In this document: positions 22,901 to 33,159 of the stretch, in pieces
Layout: each line of letters begins with the position of its first letter
Position numbering within the stretch: position 1 is the stretch's first letter
Assembly (NCBI GenBank): GCA_025765595.1
Contig: JAIVFH010000023.1
Span: 1-64,000 of the forward strand
Origin: Obelidium mucronatum
Lineage: Eukaryota; Chytridiomycota; Chytridiomycetes; Chytridiales; Chytriomycetaceae
Direction of reading: 5' to 3'
DNA length: 64,000 bases
Notes under the pieces: generated by a model
Told to the model about the DNA's origin: nothing
Database searches by the model: none
Seen by the model: only the letters and a program-made list of their open reading frames with translations
Program-made: the position numbers and the translations under genes

Positions 22901-24746
22901 TGAAGTCGACGCTGCTCTGTACTCAAGAAGAATGGATTCGCCGCAAGGAGTTCTGCATCACTGAGAGGTTTATAAGTCAAGCGTTCTTCCAGGTTTTGCT
23001 GTTGCTGCTCCTGAGAAACCTGTTTCTCGGGAATAGTGGACAAATTCGGTTGTCGTTTCTTTGATTTGGTTGCATTCGGTTTAAAATCGTCTTTCAGGTT
23101 TTCTTCTAGGGAAAATAAAAAAAGATGAACACAAGAGGCTCGCATTATTTGATGATCTGAAATCTACCTTTTCCTTTTTCAACAATAGCCTCATCCAAAG
23201 CTGGCAGTGTTGGATAATATGTGACTGGAGCTTTCCGTGAAGTTCGTCTTGATTTCCGATTAGTCGCTGATTCAAGCTCTGGCTCAGCCTCAACTGATTC
23301 AGTTACACTAGTAGTGGGATGGTCTGAGCTTATTGGCGTCTTTTGGGTTCCCTGTTCGGCCAAAAGCTTTTCTTTTCTTGCAGCCAAGTTAAAGAAAGGA
23401 TGAACGGTCACCGATGAATTCGTAGTTTCTGGGACTGTTCCTGGGGTTGGAGTATCTGCGCATTCCGGCTTTGTGGTAGAACGAGAACAGTTCAACTCAG
23501 TCTCCAGAATCAAAGGTGGTACGATAACTTCATTTCGATCTGCCAGGGCATCTGCAGCAACTTCCTTTCCATCAACCGGAACAACAGTTACAGTAGTTTT
23601 GACTGTGGCAATTGTAATTGTCGGAGCATTCTTTGGAACTACCGGCGGGGGTGTTGGAGGAACCACTTCAGAGTCCTCAGGCGGTAATTCACTGCGGGAA
23701 CCGCTCACTGGCAACGACTCCTGAGTTTTGAAATTCACGTCCGTTGGGGTAGACTGAATAGAAGTAGAGGTTGCTTCCTCACCAACAGAATCAGGAACTT
23801 TTCAACAAATATCATTAAAAATAATAAATCAAATATAAAGCCAAGGATTTTTGTCTCGTTGTTTTTTATACCTTGTGGCGTCGGTTGAGGAACATCATCC
23901 AAGCAGCCCTGCTCCTTTCCTTTCTCATTATTTACACCCTTCCGTCGACCACCACGACCAGCTTTTTCGGATTTTTTCGGTCTCTTGGATTCAGTCGGTT
24001 TAATAATGTCTGTCTCTCCAACACCCGCTTGTCCTTGGCCACAGCCACCATCAGCCCCATTCTCGTCAACTGCGGCTTTAGATTTCCTTTTTCGTTTCGT
24101 CGTCGTCGGAATGACAGTTGCTGCTGCTGCCGATGTTGTTGTTGCCGCAACAGTCTCCACATCTGGAGAAAAAAACACGCGCAAAAGATTAAATGTGAAA
24201 AACGATCAAGTTCGTCAGGGGTAATCCCTTACCCTTCTTTTCGGAATCAGTGCCAATCAATGCGACGGTCTGTGGTTTCATGGCGTCTTCGCGACGAGCC
24301 TTCATGTTGAAGAACGGATGTACAATCGACGAGGAAGTAGTTGAAGCAGTGGTTGCTGGAGAAAAAGATGACGAAGAGGGCAAAGAGGGCTGTTCGTCAG
24401 CCAGTGTTGTTGTTGGGGTTGGTATTGTTGAACTTGGTGTAATGTCCGGAGGGCGAGAAGCAGCTTTTGTCTTCCGCAGTGGCTTCTTCTTCACGACCGC
24501 GTCTTTATTCGCCTCTTCGCTCGACTGGGTTGCCTTTAGGTTTGCTGCTGGATGAGTAGTTTGCGGTGCAGTGGCCGTAGTAGTTGTCGCAGAAGCAGGA
24601 ACAGACTCCGAAGGAACAGCAGCCGTGGCCACTGGCGCAGCTGCAGCGGGCAGCGGCCGCAACGGCTTGAAGAAGTCTATGATGCTGCTTGCCTTCTTCT
24701 GTGGACTCGCTGGCCGCTGCTGCGTTTGTTCTGCCTCGGTGGTCAT
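19961..24746 (-). CDS. ELG1: Elg1/ATAD5-like RFC-type PCNA unloader, seven exons
   Basis: Exons 24746-24233, 24162-23872, 23797-23168, 23105-21222, 21167-20683, 20618-20386 and 20336-19961 give 1470 residues. Elg1 replaces Rfc1 in an alternative clamp-loader complex that removes (SUMO-)PCNA from DNA. A PIP-like box (KKASSIIDFF) lies at residue about 20. The long disordered N-terminus repeats a short motif: IVHPFFNMKARRE, VTVHPFFNLAARKE and NPFFLSTEQRR. RFC box I reads ESWVDKFRP. The P-loop is GPPSSGRT, with Arg in place of the Walker A Lys. SGLKRGGKDILSLLSEATQSH is characteristic of Elg1, and LIVVEDADVLFEQDKGFW is the Walker B region. The fourth intron starts with GC (GC-AG, 21221-21168). Its start codon is 55 bp from the next gene's stop. 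Confidence 0.85.
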
Positions 24747-24801
24747 TGAATGTCCGATATCTGAATTTACTCAAAGATTATTTTTTATTTCTACACACAC
24801 G

Positions 24802-27013
24802 TTAGATCGACGATATCAAACGACGCCATTGCTCATCAGCATCAGGAATAACACGTTGTCCACTATACTCAGAGTTACCTTCGCCGCCACCGCCACCACC
24901 ACTGTCTCTGGCCAGCCGCGTCCGCCTGACAACACCAGCTCCACTCCACAGTCTCCCACCTCGCACGTTCATTCGATTCCAGACTCTCAAAACAGGCGCA
25001 TTATCACTCGCTTCTCTGATTCCTCTCTCCCTGCTACCAACAGCACCAAAAACTATCCTCTTTACAATCTTTTCGTACCTATTCCTCCAACCATCCATCC
25101 TACCCCCACCAGCACCGCCAGCACCGCCAACACTTTTCCCCATTAGAAAGTCGATTGCAGCCACCAACCTCAATTGGTCCCCATCAGCAACGCCGCCATC
25201 TGTCTCAAGCACCCCTCCCAAAACATTTACAACAACTCGCTTCACTTCCCCAAACCGTCCACCTTTCACACAAGCTGAAATATATTCACGAAACACTCGG
25301 CAACTCGGTTTTTTACGGATTTTAATGGCGGTGGTGGTGTTGGTAAAGGCGCTGCTACTGCTTGAGGAGCCATTATTCTTGCCACCACCGCCACCACCAC
25401 CACCACCATCAGTGTGGTTTAATTCCTGTAGTTGTTGTTCCTGCAGTCCTGCCAGGTATGCATCCAGAAACCCTCGCGCTGCATCCAAATTCCGGATCGT
25501 ACAAGCGGCATATCGGATCAAGAGAGTGTAAATAAATGGTTTCGTAAGTGTTGGCGAATGTTGGCTTGTCTTGGAAGCGAAAGTCCCTTCCTGCTCCTGC
25601 TGTTGCTGTTGCTGCTGGGCATCAATATACTTCAACACAACCGTGATTCCAGGAGTATTATCAATATGTATTTGAAGCAGCCACGGAAGCAGAGCAGCAC
25701 TCGTTTTCTGCACATTGCTTCCACCATTATCCGCTGCAGATGATGCACCACCACCACCACCCACAACATATTGCTCTTGATAATCAATCCAATACTCTAA
25801 AGACGATTTCTGAAGACTTGAGATTGTGTTGGATACCTCATTCATTCTGTTGGCTTTGTTGCTGTTGCTGTTGCTACTGCTGCTGCTATCGCCGTCATTT
25901 TGACTCGCGTTTTGAGTTTTCATGGAAGAGTTTTTACGAAGCGTATTGACTCGATGCGTCAACGTAACAAGCAAGTGCTTATACAGTTTCTCAGGGGGCC
26001 TGAACCCAGCCGACTTGTACAACCGGAAAAGAGTGCTCAACGGTTCATACAGGGAATGATTTGACCTTGAAAACATTGTTGTTGCTGTTATGGGTGATGA
26101 TAAATGAGTCGACGACGACGATGATGACGGCGGGCCAGATGCAATTGACAATGATGAGGTGTACTTTGTCAGGTATTTCAAAACAACGTTGAATGCACTC
26201 AAGTTGATTGGAATTGAGTTTTCGAGGCATGTTTGGATGTGGGCCAGAAGGCGGTTGGTTGTTGCGGTTGTTATCGGGGTTGATTGAGATATTGAGAACC
26301 GTGATAATGTAGATGTTGGTACGGAAGATGATGAGGATGATGATGATTGCAAAATAATTTGATGCAAAAGAATTGTATGCAGAATTGGAGGGTATATTGT
26401 TGTCATAGAGTCTGCTTGTGTTGGGGCAGTAGAAGATGATGAAGATGGTATCATTGTCGACGGCAACGGTGCGCCAAAGAGAGGCGAACCGTTGGAAAGC
26501 GATGTCGTCGTCGTCACGTATGGACCAGTCAATGAGAATGGCGAAGAAGGCCTTGTAGTTGTGATTGTGTTGTTTCCATCAAAGAGCTTCCACAAGCTAG
26601 TCGGCGAAGCCGCCGACAATGGGGTTTTTTGTCTTGCTGCTGTAGCACTTTCTTGTCGTAATTCATTCAATCGAGCCACTCTCCTCTTTTTTTCAATGAT
26701 TCCAAACACGATTCCCATCAAATCAGGACCTTGCTGCCTTCCGCCACCAACAAGGACTGCACCTGCTTCTTTGACGAATCCGCCACGTATCAAGGCTTCT
26801 AATAAATATCGATTGGCTTTTTGTATCATTGAGGATGAAGCATCGGGGGACCTTTCTATGTTGTTTTGTCTTAGATTGGGTTGCATGAAGACTGAAAAAA
26901 GGAAGAAACAAAGAAAATACAGATACTCCGTGAAGAGTGAGGCAGTGAAATGTTGGGCATTGAAGAAACAGCAAAAAGAAAAAAAAAGCGCTGAACAACA
27001 AACCAAAACAAAA

Positions 27014-27067
<54 letters not shown>

Positions 27068-28135
27068 ACCAGCAGAAAAACTCATCAATACAGTCTGATA
27101 AACCCTCAAAACACCTTCCAAATCACCACGTAAAGCAAAAGCTTCTAATAAACAAACTTGACAATTACGTTTTCTAGCAATGAAATCAGCAAGTTCAAGA
27201 TCATCATGAGAAGGAAGATCAAGCGTGGTTTTTGGAGTAGAAGTAGGATTTGAAGTGGCAGTAGCGGCAGTTACAGCAGTAGTACTAGTAGTAGTAGTAG
27301 TAGAAAAAGAAGGCGAAGAAGAAGACGCAGTCGCGGGACGTGAAGTAGTATTAGTTTGTCTTTGATGATGCTGAAGATGTTTGGATCGTTTCGAATCAAA
27401 CAACAGGACCGCATCAATAAAAACAGAGAGGGCAGCTTCAAGGTCACCAATTAAAGTATAACTTTTGACCAAGATCTCGACCGTCTCAATCGATAGAGAG
27501 ACACCACGAAATGCAAGCAGAAACTGTTGAATATATCTCCTCGTTTGGAGGGGTAGTTTCGCATGCGCCGATTGAGAAATCAGAATGTGGAACGATCTAA
27601 TGTTTGGATGAATCGAGTCGTTGTTGTTCATTGTAGAAAGAAGCGAGTGGGCCAGGGAAGCGTCTCTTTGGGTCATGGCGTGAGTGAGGTAAGTGTTGTA
27701 AGTGTCAGTCTTTGGCGGCGGATACACTTGCTGTTGCGGATCCTCCGCTGGATTCTGCAGACTGTTGTGCATGTTCTCGAAGATCCTGCGCGACGCGTTG
27801 ACTGAGTCAGGCGTGTTTTCGCTGAAGCCAATGTGCATCAGCGAGTTCCACACGGAGCGCGTGACGGGCGAGTCGCTGCTGCGCAGCGCAAGCAGCGTCT
27901 TGATCGCGGCGTGGTCGCGCCGCTTCGCAAACGCGTGCAGCACCACGGCGAGCGCCGCGCCCGGCGGCGGCGGCGGCGGCCGCAAACGCTGCAGCTGCGC
28001 CAGCGCCGCGTGCGGACTGCCCGCGCGCACGAGCGCAAGCAGCCGCAGCACCAGCGGCGTGCGCGCCCCGCCGCCAAACAGCGCCCGCAGGCTGCGCACG
28101 CGTCCGCGTCTGGCGAGCGAGAGCGCCGTGTTCAT
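24802..28135 (-). CDS. Pentatricopeptide-repeat-like protein, probably mitochondrial, two exons
   Basis: Exon 1 (28135-27070) and exon 2 (26891-24802) join in frame for 1051 residues. The N-terminus (MNTALSLARRGRVRSLRALF) is Arg-rich, lacks acidic residues and looks like a mitochondrial presequence. Helical pairs such as VWNSLMHIGFS, TDTYNTYLTHAMTQRDASLAHSL and NIRSFHILISQSAH suggest PPR repeats (about 35 residues each), which bind organellar RNA. Long Ser, Thr, Gln and Gly homopolymer stretches interrupt the second half. The 5' exon is very GC-rich, unlike its neighbours. The only intron carries a run of about 50 T just after its GTGAG donor. It is divergent from the mL59-like gene with 104 bp between start codons. 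Confidence 0.65.
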
Positions 28136-28239
28136 TTCTTCTCTTCTTTCTTATTTATATTTTTTATTACTCATGCATATTTACATCAAGCAAAAAAGAA
28201 AAAAGGAAAATAACAATAAAATAAAAAAAAAGAAATAAA

Positions 28240-28697
28240 ATGCGGCTGCCCAAAAGCGTCCCCAGCCGCATGCCGCCGCCGTCAGTGCTGCGCTTCGTTG
28301 CCTTCCCACCGCCCGCCGTCGCCCTGGCGCCCTCGCGCTCGCTGGACGGCGAAGTCAGGCCGCCCAGAGTGCCCTTCAGAATGCAGCAGCGCATCAAAAA
28401 GGCAATGCTGCTTGCCGGCCTCGATCCCGCCCTGCTGCTCGAACAACAACAAAAGCCTCCTGCGAAAATATCGCCCTACGTTTCTCTGCCCAAAGGATCA
28501 CCCCGTGATGTGCAAAAAGTCGAACGGTAATCTTGCTCTTTTTTTTCTTTTCTTCTTTCGAGTTTCTTACATCTGTTGGTTTTTGCAGTGAATTCAAAAT
28601 ATTGGATAACATGGAGAAAATGGATGAGCGTATTCGTACATGGAAAGAAGAAAAGGCGAAAGCCAAACTTGCCAAAAAGAGCGCTCTTCCCTTCTGA
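28240..28697 (+). CDS. Mitochondrial ribosomal protein mL59-like (fungal Mrpl25), two exons
   Basis: Exon 1 (28240-28526) and exon 2 (28589-28697) give 131 residues. The start MRLPKSVPSRMPPP is basic, consistent with mitochondrial import. The pattern VPFRMQQRIKKAMLLAGLDP, then KGSPRDVQKVER joined to EFKILDNMEKMDERIRTWKEE and a Lys-rich end, resembles mL59, a fungal-specific large-subunit protein near the polypeptide exit tunnel. I identify it from general pattern only. It shares a short bidirectional promoter with the PPR-like gene, which also looks mitochondrial. Confidence 0.6.
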
Positions 28698-28824
28698 TCC
28701 TTTTTTATTGCAAAAAAAAATAAACATCGGCACAGTCTCGTCTTGAGCGGCTTTTGGTTTTATTTCTTCTTTTTTTTGTTTTTGTTTGACAGTCAAACAT
28801 TTACTTTGGTGGAACAAAAAAAAT

Positions 28825-29345
28825 ATGCCAAGTTTGACATCTGCACTTATTCTTGCTGCCCTGCTTCCTCAAAGTTCTTATGCACTTCAGAATGGTGTCG
28901 GTCTCACTCCTGCAATGGGTTGGAACTCTTGGAACAAATTTCGATGCAATATTAATGAGGACCTCATTCGAAGGCAAGCCGATGCTTTGGTCTCGACAGG
29001 TCTTGCATGCTTATTTTTAATTTAAAGATGTCGCGTTCTTTTTTTTTTTTTTTAAATTGTATTACTCTGCCTTCAAGGCTGCCGAAGGCGGTGAACGCGT
29101 TCGTTATAGCCGAAGGCGATGCCTACCCTCATTTTTTTTTTTTTTTTGCTGAAGTTGCTGAAACCGATTTACTACTCATGTTCAAAGGTCTTGCCAAGCT
29201 AGGTTACATTTACGTAAATGTCGATGACTGCTGGCAAGCGAGTCGCAGCGAAAACGGATTCATTCAAGAAGACAAGAACACGTTCCCATCAGGAATGAAA
29301 GCCTTGTCTGATTATGGTTCGACAAAAAAAAAACACTCGTTTTTA

Positions 29346-29403
<58 letters not shown>

Positions 29404-30829
29404 GCACTACCCTTTTTTTAAGTTCAAACAAACAAACAAAAAAAACTACTAGTTCATTCCAAAGGCCTAAAATTCGGTCTATATTCTTCTGCTGGACTCG
29501 CCACATGTGAAGGAAGACCCGGCGGACTCCATTACGAATCCAAAGACGCGCAAAGTTATGCGGAATGGGGAGTTGACTACATCAAATACGACAACTGCCT
29601 TAACGATGGACGATCCAATAAATCGGCCACCATTGAGCGATATGGGGCCCTTCGCGACGCCTTGAATGCGACAGGCAGGCCAATGAATTACGCCTTGTGT
29701 TCGTGGGGAGAAGTCAATATTTGGGAGTTTGGGAATGAGTTGGGGAATTCTTGGAGAACCACGCTGGATATACAGTTTCGTTTCGTTTTTTTTAATTCAT
29801 TTTCTTCCTTCTTTCGTTTGTGGTTTTTTTTTTTTTATTTAATCTTCTCATCCAACAACAATAGAGATAACTGGAACAGTATCATGAGCATCATCAGACA
29901 GAATCAGCACCTGTCTCATTTTTCGCGTCCAGGTACCCTCCGAACTACGTACCAAAAAACAAACCTTCCATCAACCATTTCAAAAAAAAAAACAAAAAAC
30001 TCCCCTCCCACACTGAAAAACAGGCGGCTTCAACGACATGGACATGCTCGAAGTCGGAAACGGCCACATGAGTACAAGAGAATACCGCACACACTACAGC
30101 GTATGGGCAGCCCTCAAGAGCCCCCTCCTCCTTGGCCACGACCTCACAAAAACAACGTCCACAACGCTCTCTATCCTTGCGAACCCGGAAATGATTGCAA
30201 TCAATCAAGACCCGTTGGGCAAATCCGCGGTTCTCCGCGCGCGGTCGCGGAATGTGTGGGTTTGGGTGGGTGAGTTGGTGAACAAGGAGCGCGTTCTGGT
30301 GGTGTTGAATGCTGGGTGGAAGGATGTGGATGTGACGGTGGGGTTTAGTGTGCTTTCCGCTGTGGCGGCGGCGCGGGAGGATTCTAAATTATTCGGGGCT
30401 GAAGATGTCATGGAAATTGATCAAGACGCGGCTGGAGGGGAGGAGAAGGAGGAGAAGGAGGATGGCTTAGTTGTCAATGTGAGGGATTTGTGGGACCGAC
30501 TGGATTGGAAACAAGATTTCAAGAGAGTTATACCTGTAGGAAGGATTCCATATCACGGTGTCAAAGTATTAAAGGTTGTTTGCAAGGCAGGAAGGTTTGG
30601 ATCATTGGACGGGGCTGGGGAGCTTGAGTTGATTGATGGTAAGGTTGGCGGTACACCTGTTGTGCAAGTGGTGGAGCACTTTTCGTGGGGCGGGCTCTTT
30701 TCTTCTTGTTATCGGAAGGCAGGATTGGTTGTTCCGTGTTTAATTTCAACTTTCGGGTTTATCGTGGCTGTGGTGCAGTTCAAGCGATTCTTCACTTTTT
30801 CAAAGAGAAAGGGCAATCTTCCGATATGA
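28825..30829 (+). CDS. GH27 alpha-galactosidase with C-terminal membrane anchor, five exons
   Basis: Exons 28825-28999, 29188-29316, 29453-29774, 29865-29932 and 30024-30829 give 499 residues. A signal peptide ([20 protein letters not shown]) leads into [12 protein letters not shown], the GH27 start. [19 protein letters not shown] and the nucleophile motif YIKYDNC are present; the acid/base Asp is in [22 protein letters not shown] and [13 protein letters not shown] complete the barrel. The enzyme should cleave terminal alpha-galactosides outside the cell. After the catalytic domain, an unusual tail contains about 22 hydrophobic residues ([20 protein letters not shown]) followed by [12 protein letters not shown], so it looks like a type I membrane protein. 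Introns are T-rich; the second has about 55 T in a row. The next gene starts 63 bp after the stop. Confidence 0.93.
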
Positions 30830-30892
30830 AATAAATAGTGAAATATTGAGTATTAGTAATAGCCGCAAATGAATAAAATAATGTGATAAAAA

Positions 30893-31702
30893 ATGTTTAA
30901 GCAACCAAGTCGAGCCTTTGGGAAGACACCGACACCATCACCCCTTCCCTGGAAACATGCATCGACGCCTTATGCGCTTCTAGGAGTTAATAAAAGTGCG
31001 TCTGCGAAAGAGATCAAAAGGAGGTATTACGAGGTATGTGGTTCCCAATTCATTTAGTGTGCCCGACTTCCAATCATCTCTCTCTCTCTCCCGAAACTCG
31101 ATCGACAAAAGAGCCCTTCGATGAAACTTCTTATTCTATTGCATATCCACTATTTATCTTTTATAATTGTCATTATTTATTTTCTTCTTCTTTACCAGCT
31201 GTCCTTCTCATACCACCCAGACCGAACCCTCACAAAACCAGACCAGGAAAAGGAAAAAATGAACCACGAATTCTTGGCAATTCAAGATGCATACGAACTC
31301 CTCAAGGACGATCGAATCAGGAGAGAGTACGATCTCGGAGGACCGTTTGGGTATGCAGTTGACCGGACAAATAAGGGCGGTGGCAGCAGCGCGTATCAAC
31401 GTGAGCCATGGACTATGCAAGAGAAGGGAACTCGTGAGTGTTATTTGAATTTCACATTCCCCGTTAACGCGACCTGAAAAAAAAAAAATTCAACAACACC
31501 AAAAAAAAAAGAGCCACAAGGAGAAATGAAGATATTTCGTCCATGGGCGTATGGAGTTTTTATAGTCGCTGGAACATTGTTCTTCATGACCCGGTCTGTT
31601 GTTGGGCAGAGAGAAGAATCTCGGAGGCAGGCGTGGGAGGATTGGGAGGCAGCGAAGCGAGCAGAGGGGGTTTACAGTGGCAGCAGGAATGAGCGCCGAT
31701 GA
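30893..31702 (+). CDS. J-domain co-chaperone with C-terminal transmembrane segment, three exons
   Basis: Exons 30893-31033, 31199-31433 and 31512-31702 give 188 residues. The J-domain runs from YALLGVNKSASAKEIKRRYYE through the HPD motif (SFSYHPDRT) to FLAIQDAYELLKDDRIRREYD, so it should stimulate an Hsp70 ATPase. The C-terminal third has one membrane segment (AYGVFIVAGTLFFM) followed by a charged helix rich in Arg, Glu and Trp. The N-terminus is basic (MFKQPSRAFGKTP), compatible with a mitochondrial location, but ER or another membrane cannot be excluded. The third exon's acceptor follows a run of ten A rather than a pyrimidine tract. Confidence 0.82.
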
Positions 31703-31765
31703 TATTCTTTGACTTTGATGCAATAAACTATGTCAATTGTCAAAACTGTTCCATTGAGTGGGGGG

Positions 31766-31767
<2 letters not shown>

Positions 31768-31853
<86 letters not shown>
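31768..31853. repeat. (GA)n microsatellite
   Basis: About 43 uninterrupted GA dinucleotides directly downstream of the J-protein gene. Long Arg-Glu or Ser-Leu frames across it are artefacts. From 31854 to about 33150 no gene is supported: the stretch is A/T-rich with homopolymers (for example A26 at 32623) and only short, unconvincing frames. Confidence 0.95.
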
Positions 31854-31855
<2 letters not shown>

Positions 31856-33159
31856 AGAACATCTGTTACAAGTACAACCAAAACAACAAGGGAAGACTGG
31901 TTCCGATTCAAAATAGATTAGGAGTCTTTGTTGCTGCCGTTGCACATGATAGAGGATAGATGTGTGTGTATGTAGAAGAATAGTTGATTTGACTACGACA
32001 GTATTCCGACAGCGTGTGTGATGACAAGCAGTTGGTGTTGAATTATGAGCAATAAATAGACCCTTCAAAGCAGCGCGTCAATAAAAAATTCCACATGCGG
32101 CAAGGCAAGGCAAGGATCGGGAAAGAGGTGGTAATACCTTCAAGAACAACCAATCAGAAAACAAATCCAACCCAACAAAGCCACCAAAAACACCGAAACC
32201 TAAGAGAGAGTCAATGTAATGTCCAAATAATTGACAGAAGGAGGAGACAAAGGTGGGGGTTTTACAAAGGTATTTTGGGATAAGAAAAAGAGTCAAGCAC
32301 TAAAGATACAAAATCAAAAATGATCCCCAAAAAATCCAACAAAATAACCAAGCACTTTCAATCAAGGGGAAAATAAGAAATGGGGAAAAATCACGAAATT
32401 TAATAAATGTGAAGAAAGGTTACTAATAATAATAACAGCACCACTTCCGGCAAGGTTGTAACACATCAGCTTCAACCGCAACATCATCTTCAAACCCAAG
32501 AAAGCTGCCAATGTTTTGCCCTGCTCCTTGGACGAGGACAAGAATTCAAACAATTGCACTAACAATATATATTATCATGGCTCCATTAAAACACTTCACA
32601 CCAAGAGAGTGATATAACCAGAAAAAAAAAAAAAAAAAAAAAAAAAAACGCAACAACAGGGACTGGAGGGAAAGGGATTGCCCACATACCATGAGTGAGT
32701 CTTGTGTTTTGAATGTTAAGGGACTAGTGTGTTGCATTCTGTGGGAATTTTTTTTGTTAAAAAACAAAAAAAAGTCGGAGCACCAAATAAAATAGATAAA
32801 AATCAGGGAAAAATCAGATGAAACTGATGGAAATGTATTTAGAAAAAAAAGGTGATGGTGGGTGTGTTGTTTTGTGATAAACCAAAAAAATGTTGCAGCT
32901 AACCAAACAGGAAAGCAGAACATCCCTCAATCAGAGAGAATTAAAATTATATACCAGAAGTGAGGGATGCAACCAGAGACCTGGAAGGCAGATTGATGAA
33001 GTTGGAAGACAGCATAAGTTAGCACAGAACCCCAGACTTGGAGGTATTGCCTTTCCAATTTTGTCACTCTGCTGTCACTTGGTGGGATATGGGATTGTGT
33101 GTTGGTGTTGACTGCTGGTTGCCTAGTGGTGGGCTGTTGGTTGCACATTGATCTTTTTG

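Noticed and set aside
27563..28238. Plus-strand frames of up to 178 codons opposite the PPR 5' exon
   Set aside because: GC-rich antisense shadows; the minus-strand gene has family resemblance and a clean splice.
31672..31959. Frames rich in Arg-Glu or Ser-Leu
   Set aside because: Pure translation of the (GA)n microsatellite.
32078..32923. Small hydrophobic minus-strand frames between the J-protein and copia remnants
   Set aside because: No joinable exons, no recognisable motif, and strong homopolymer composition.
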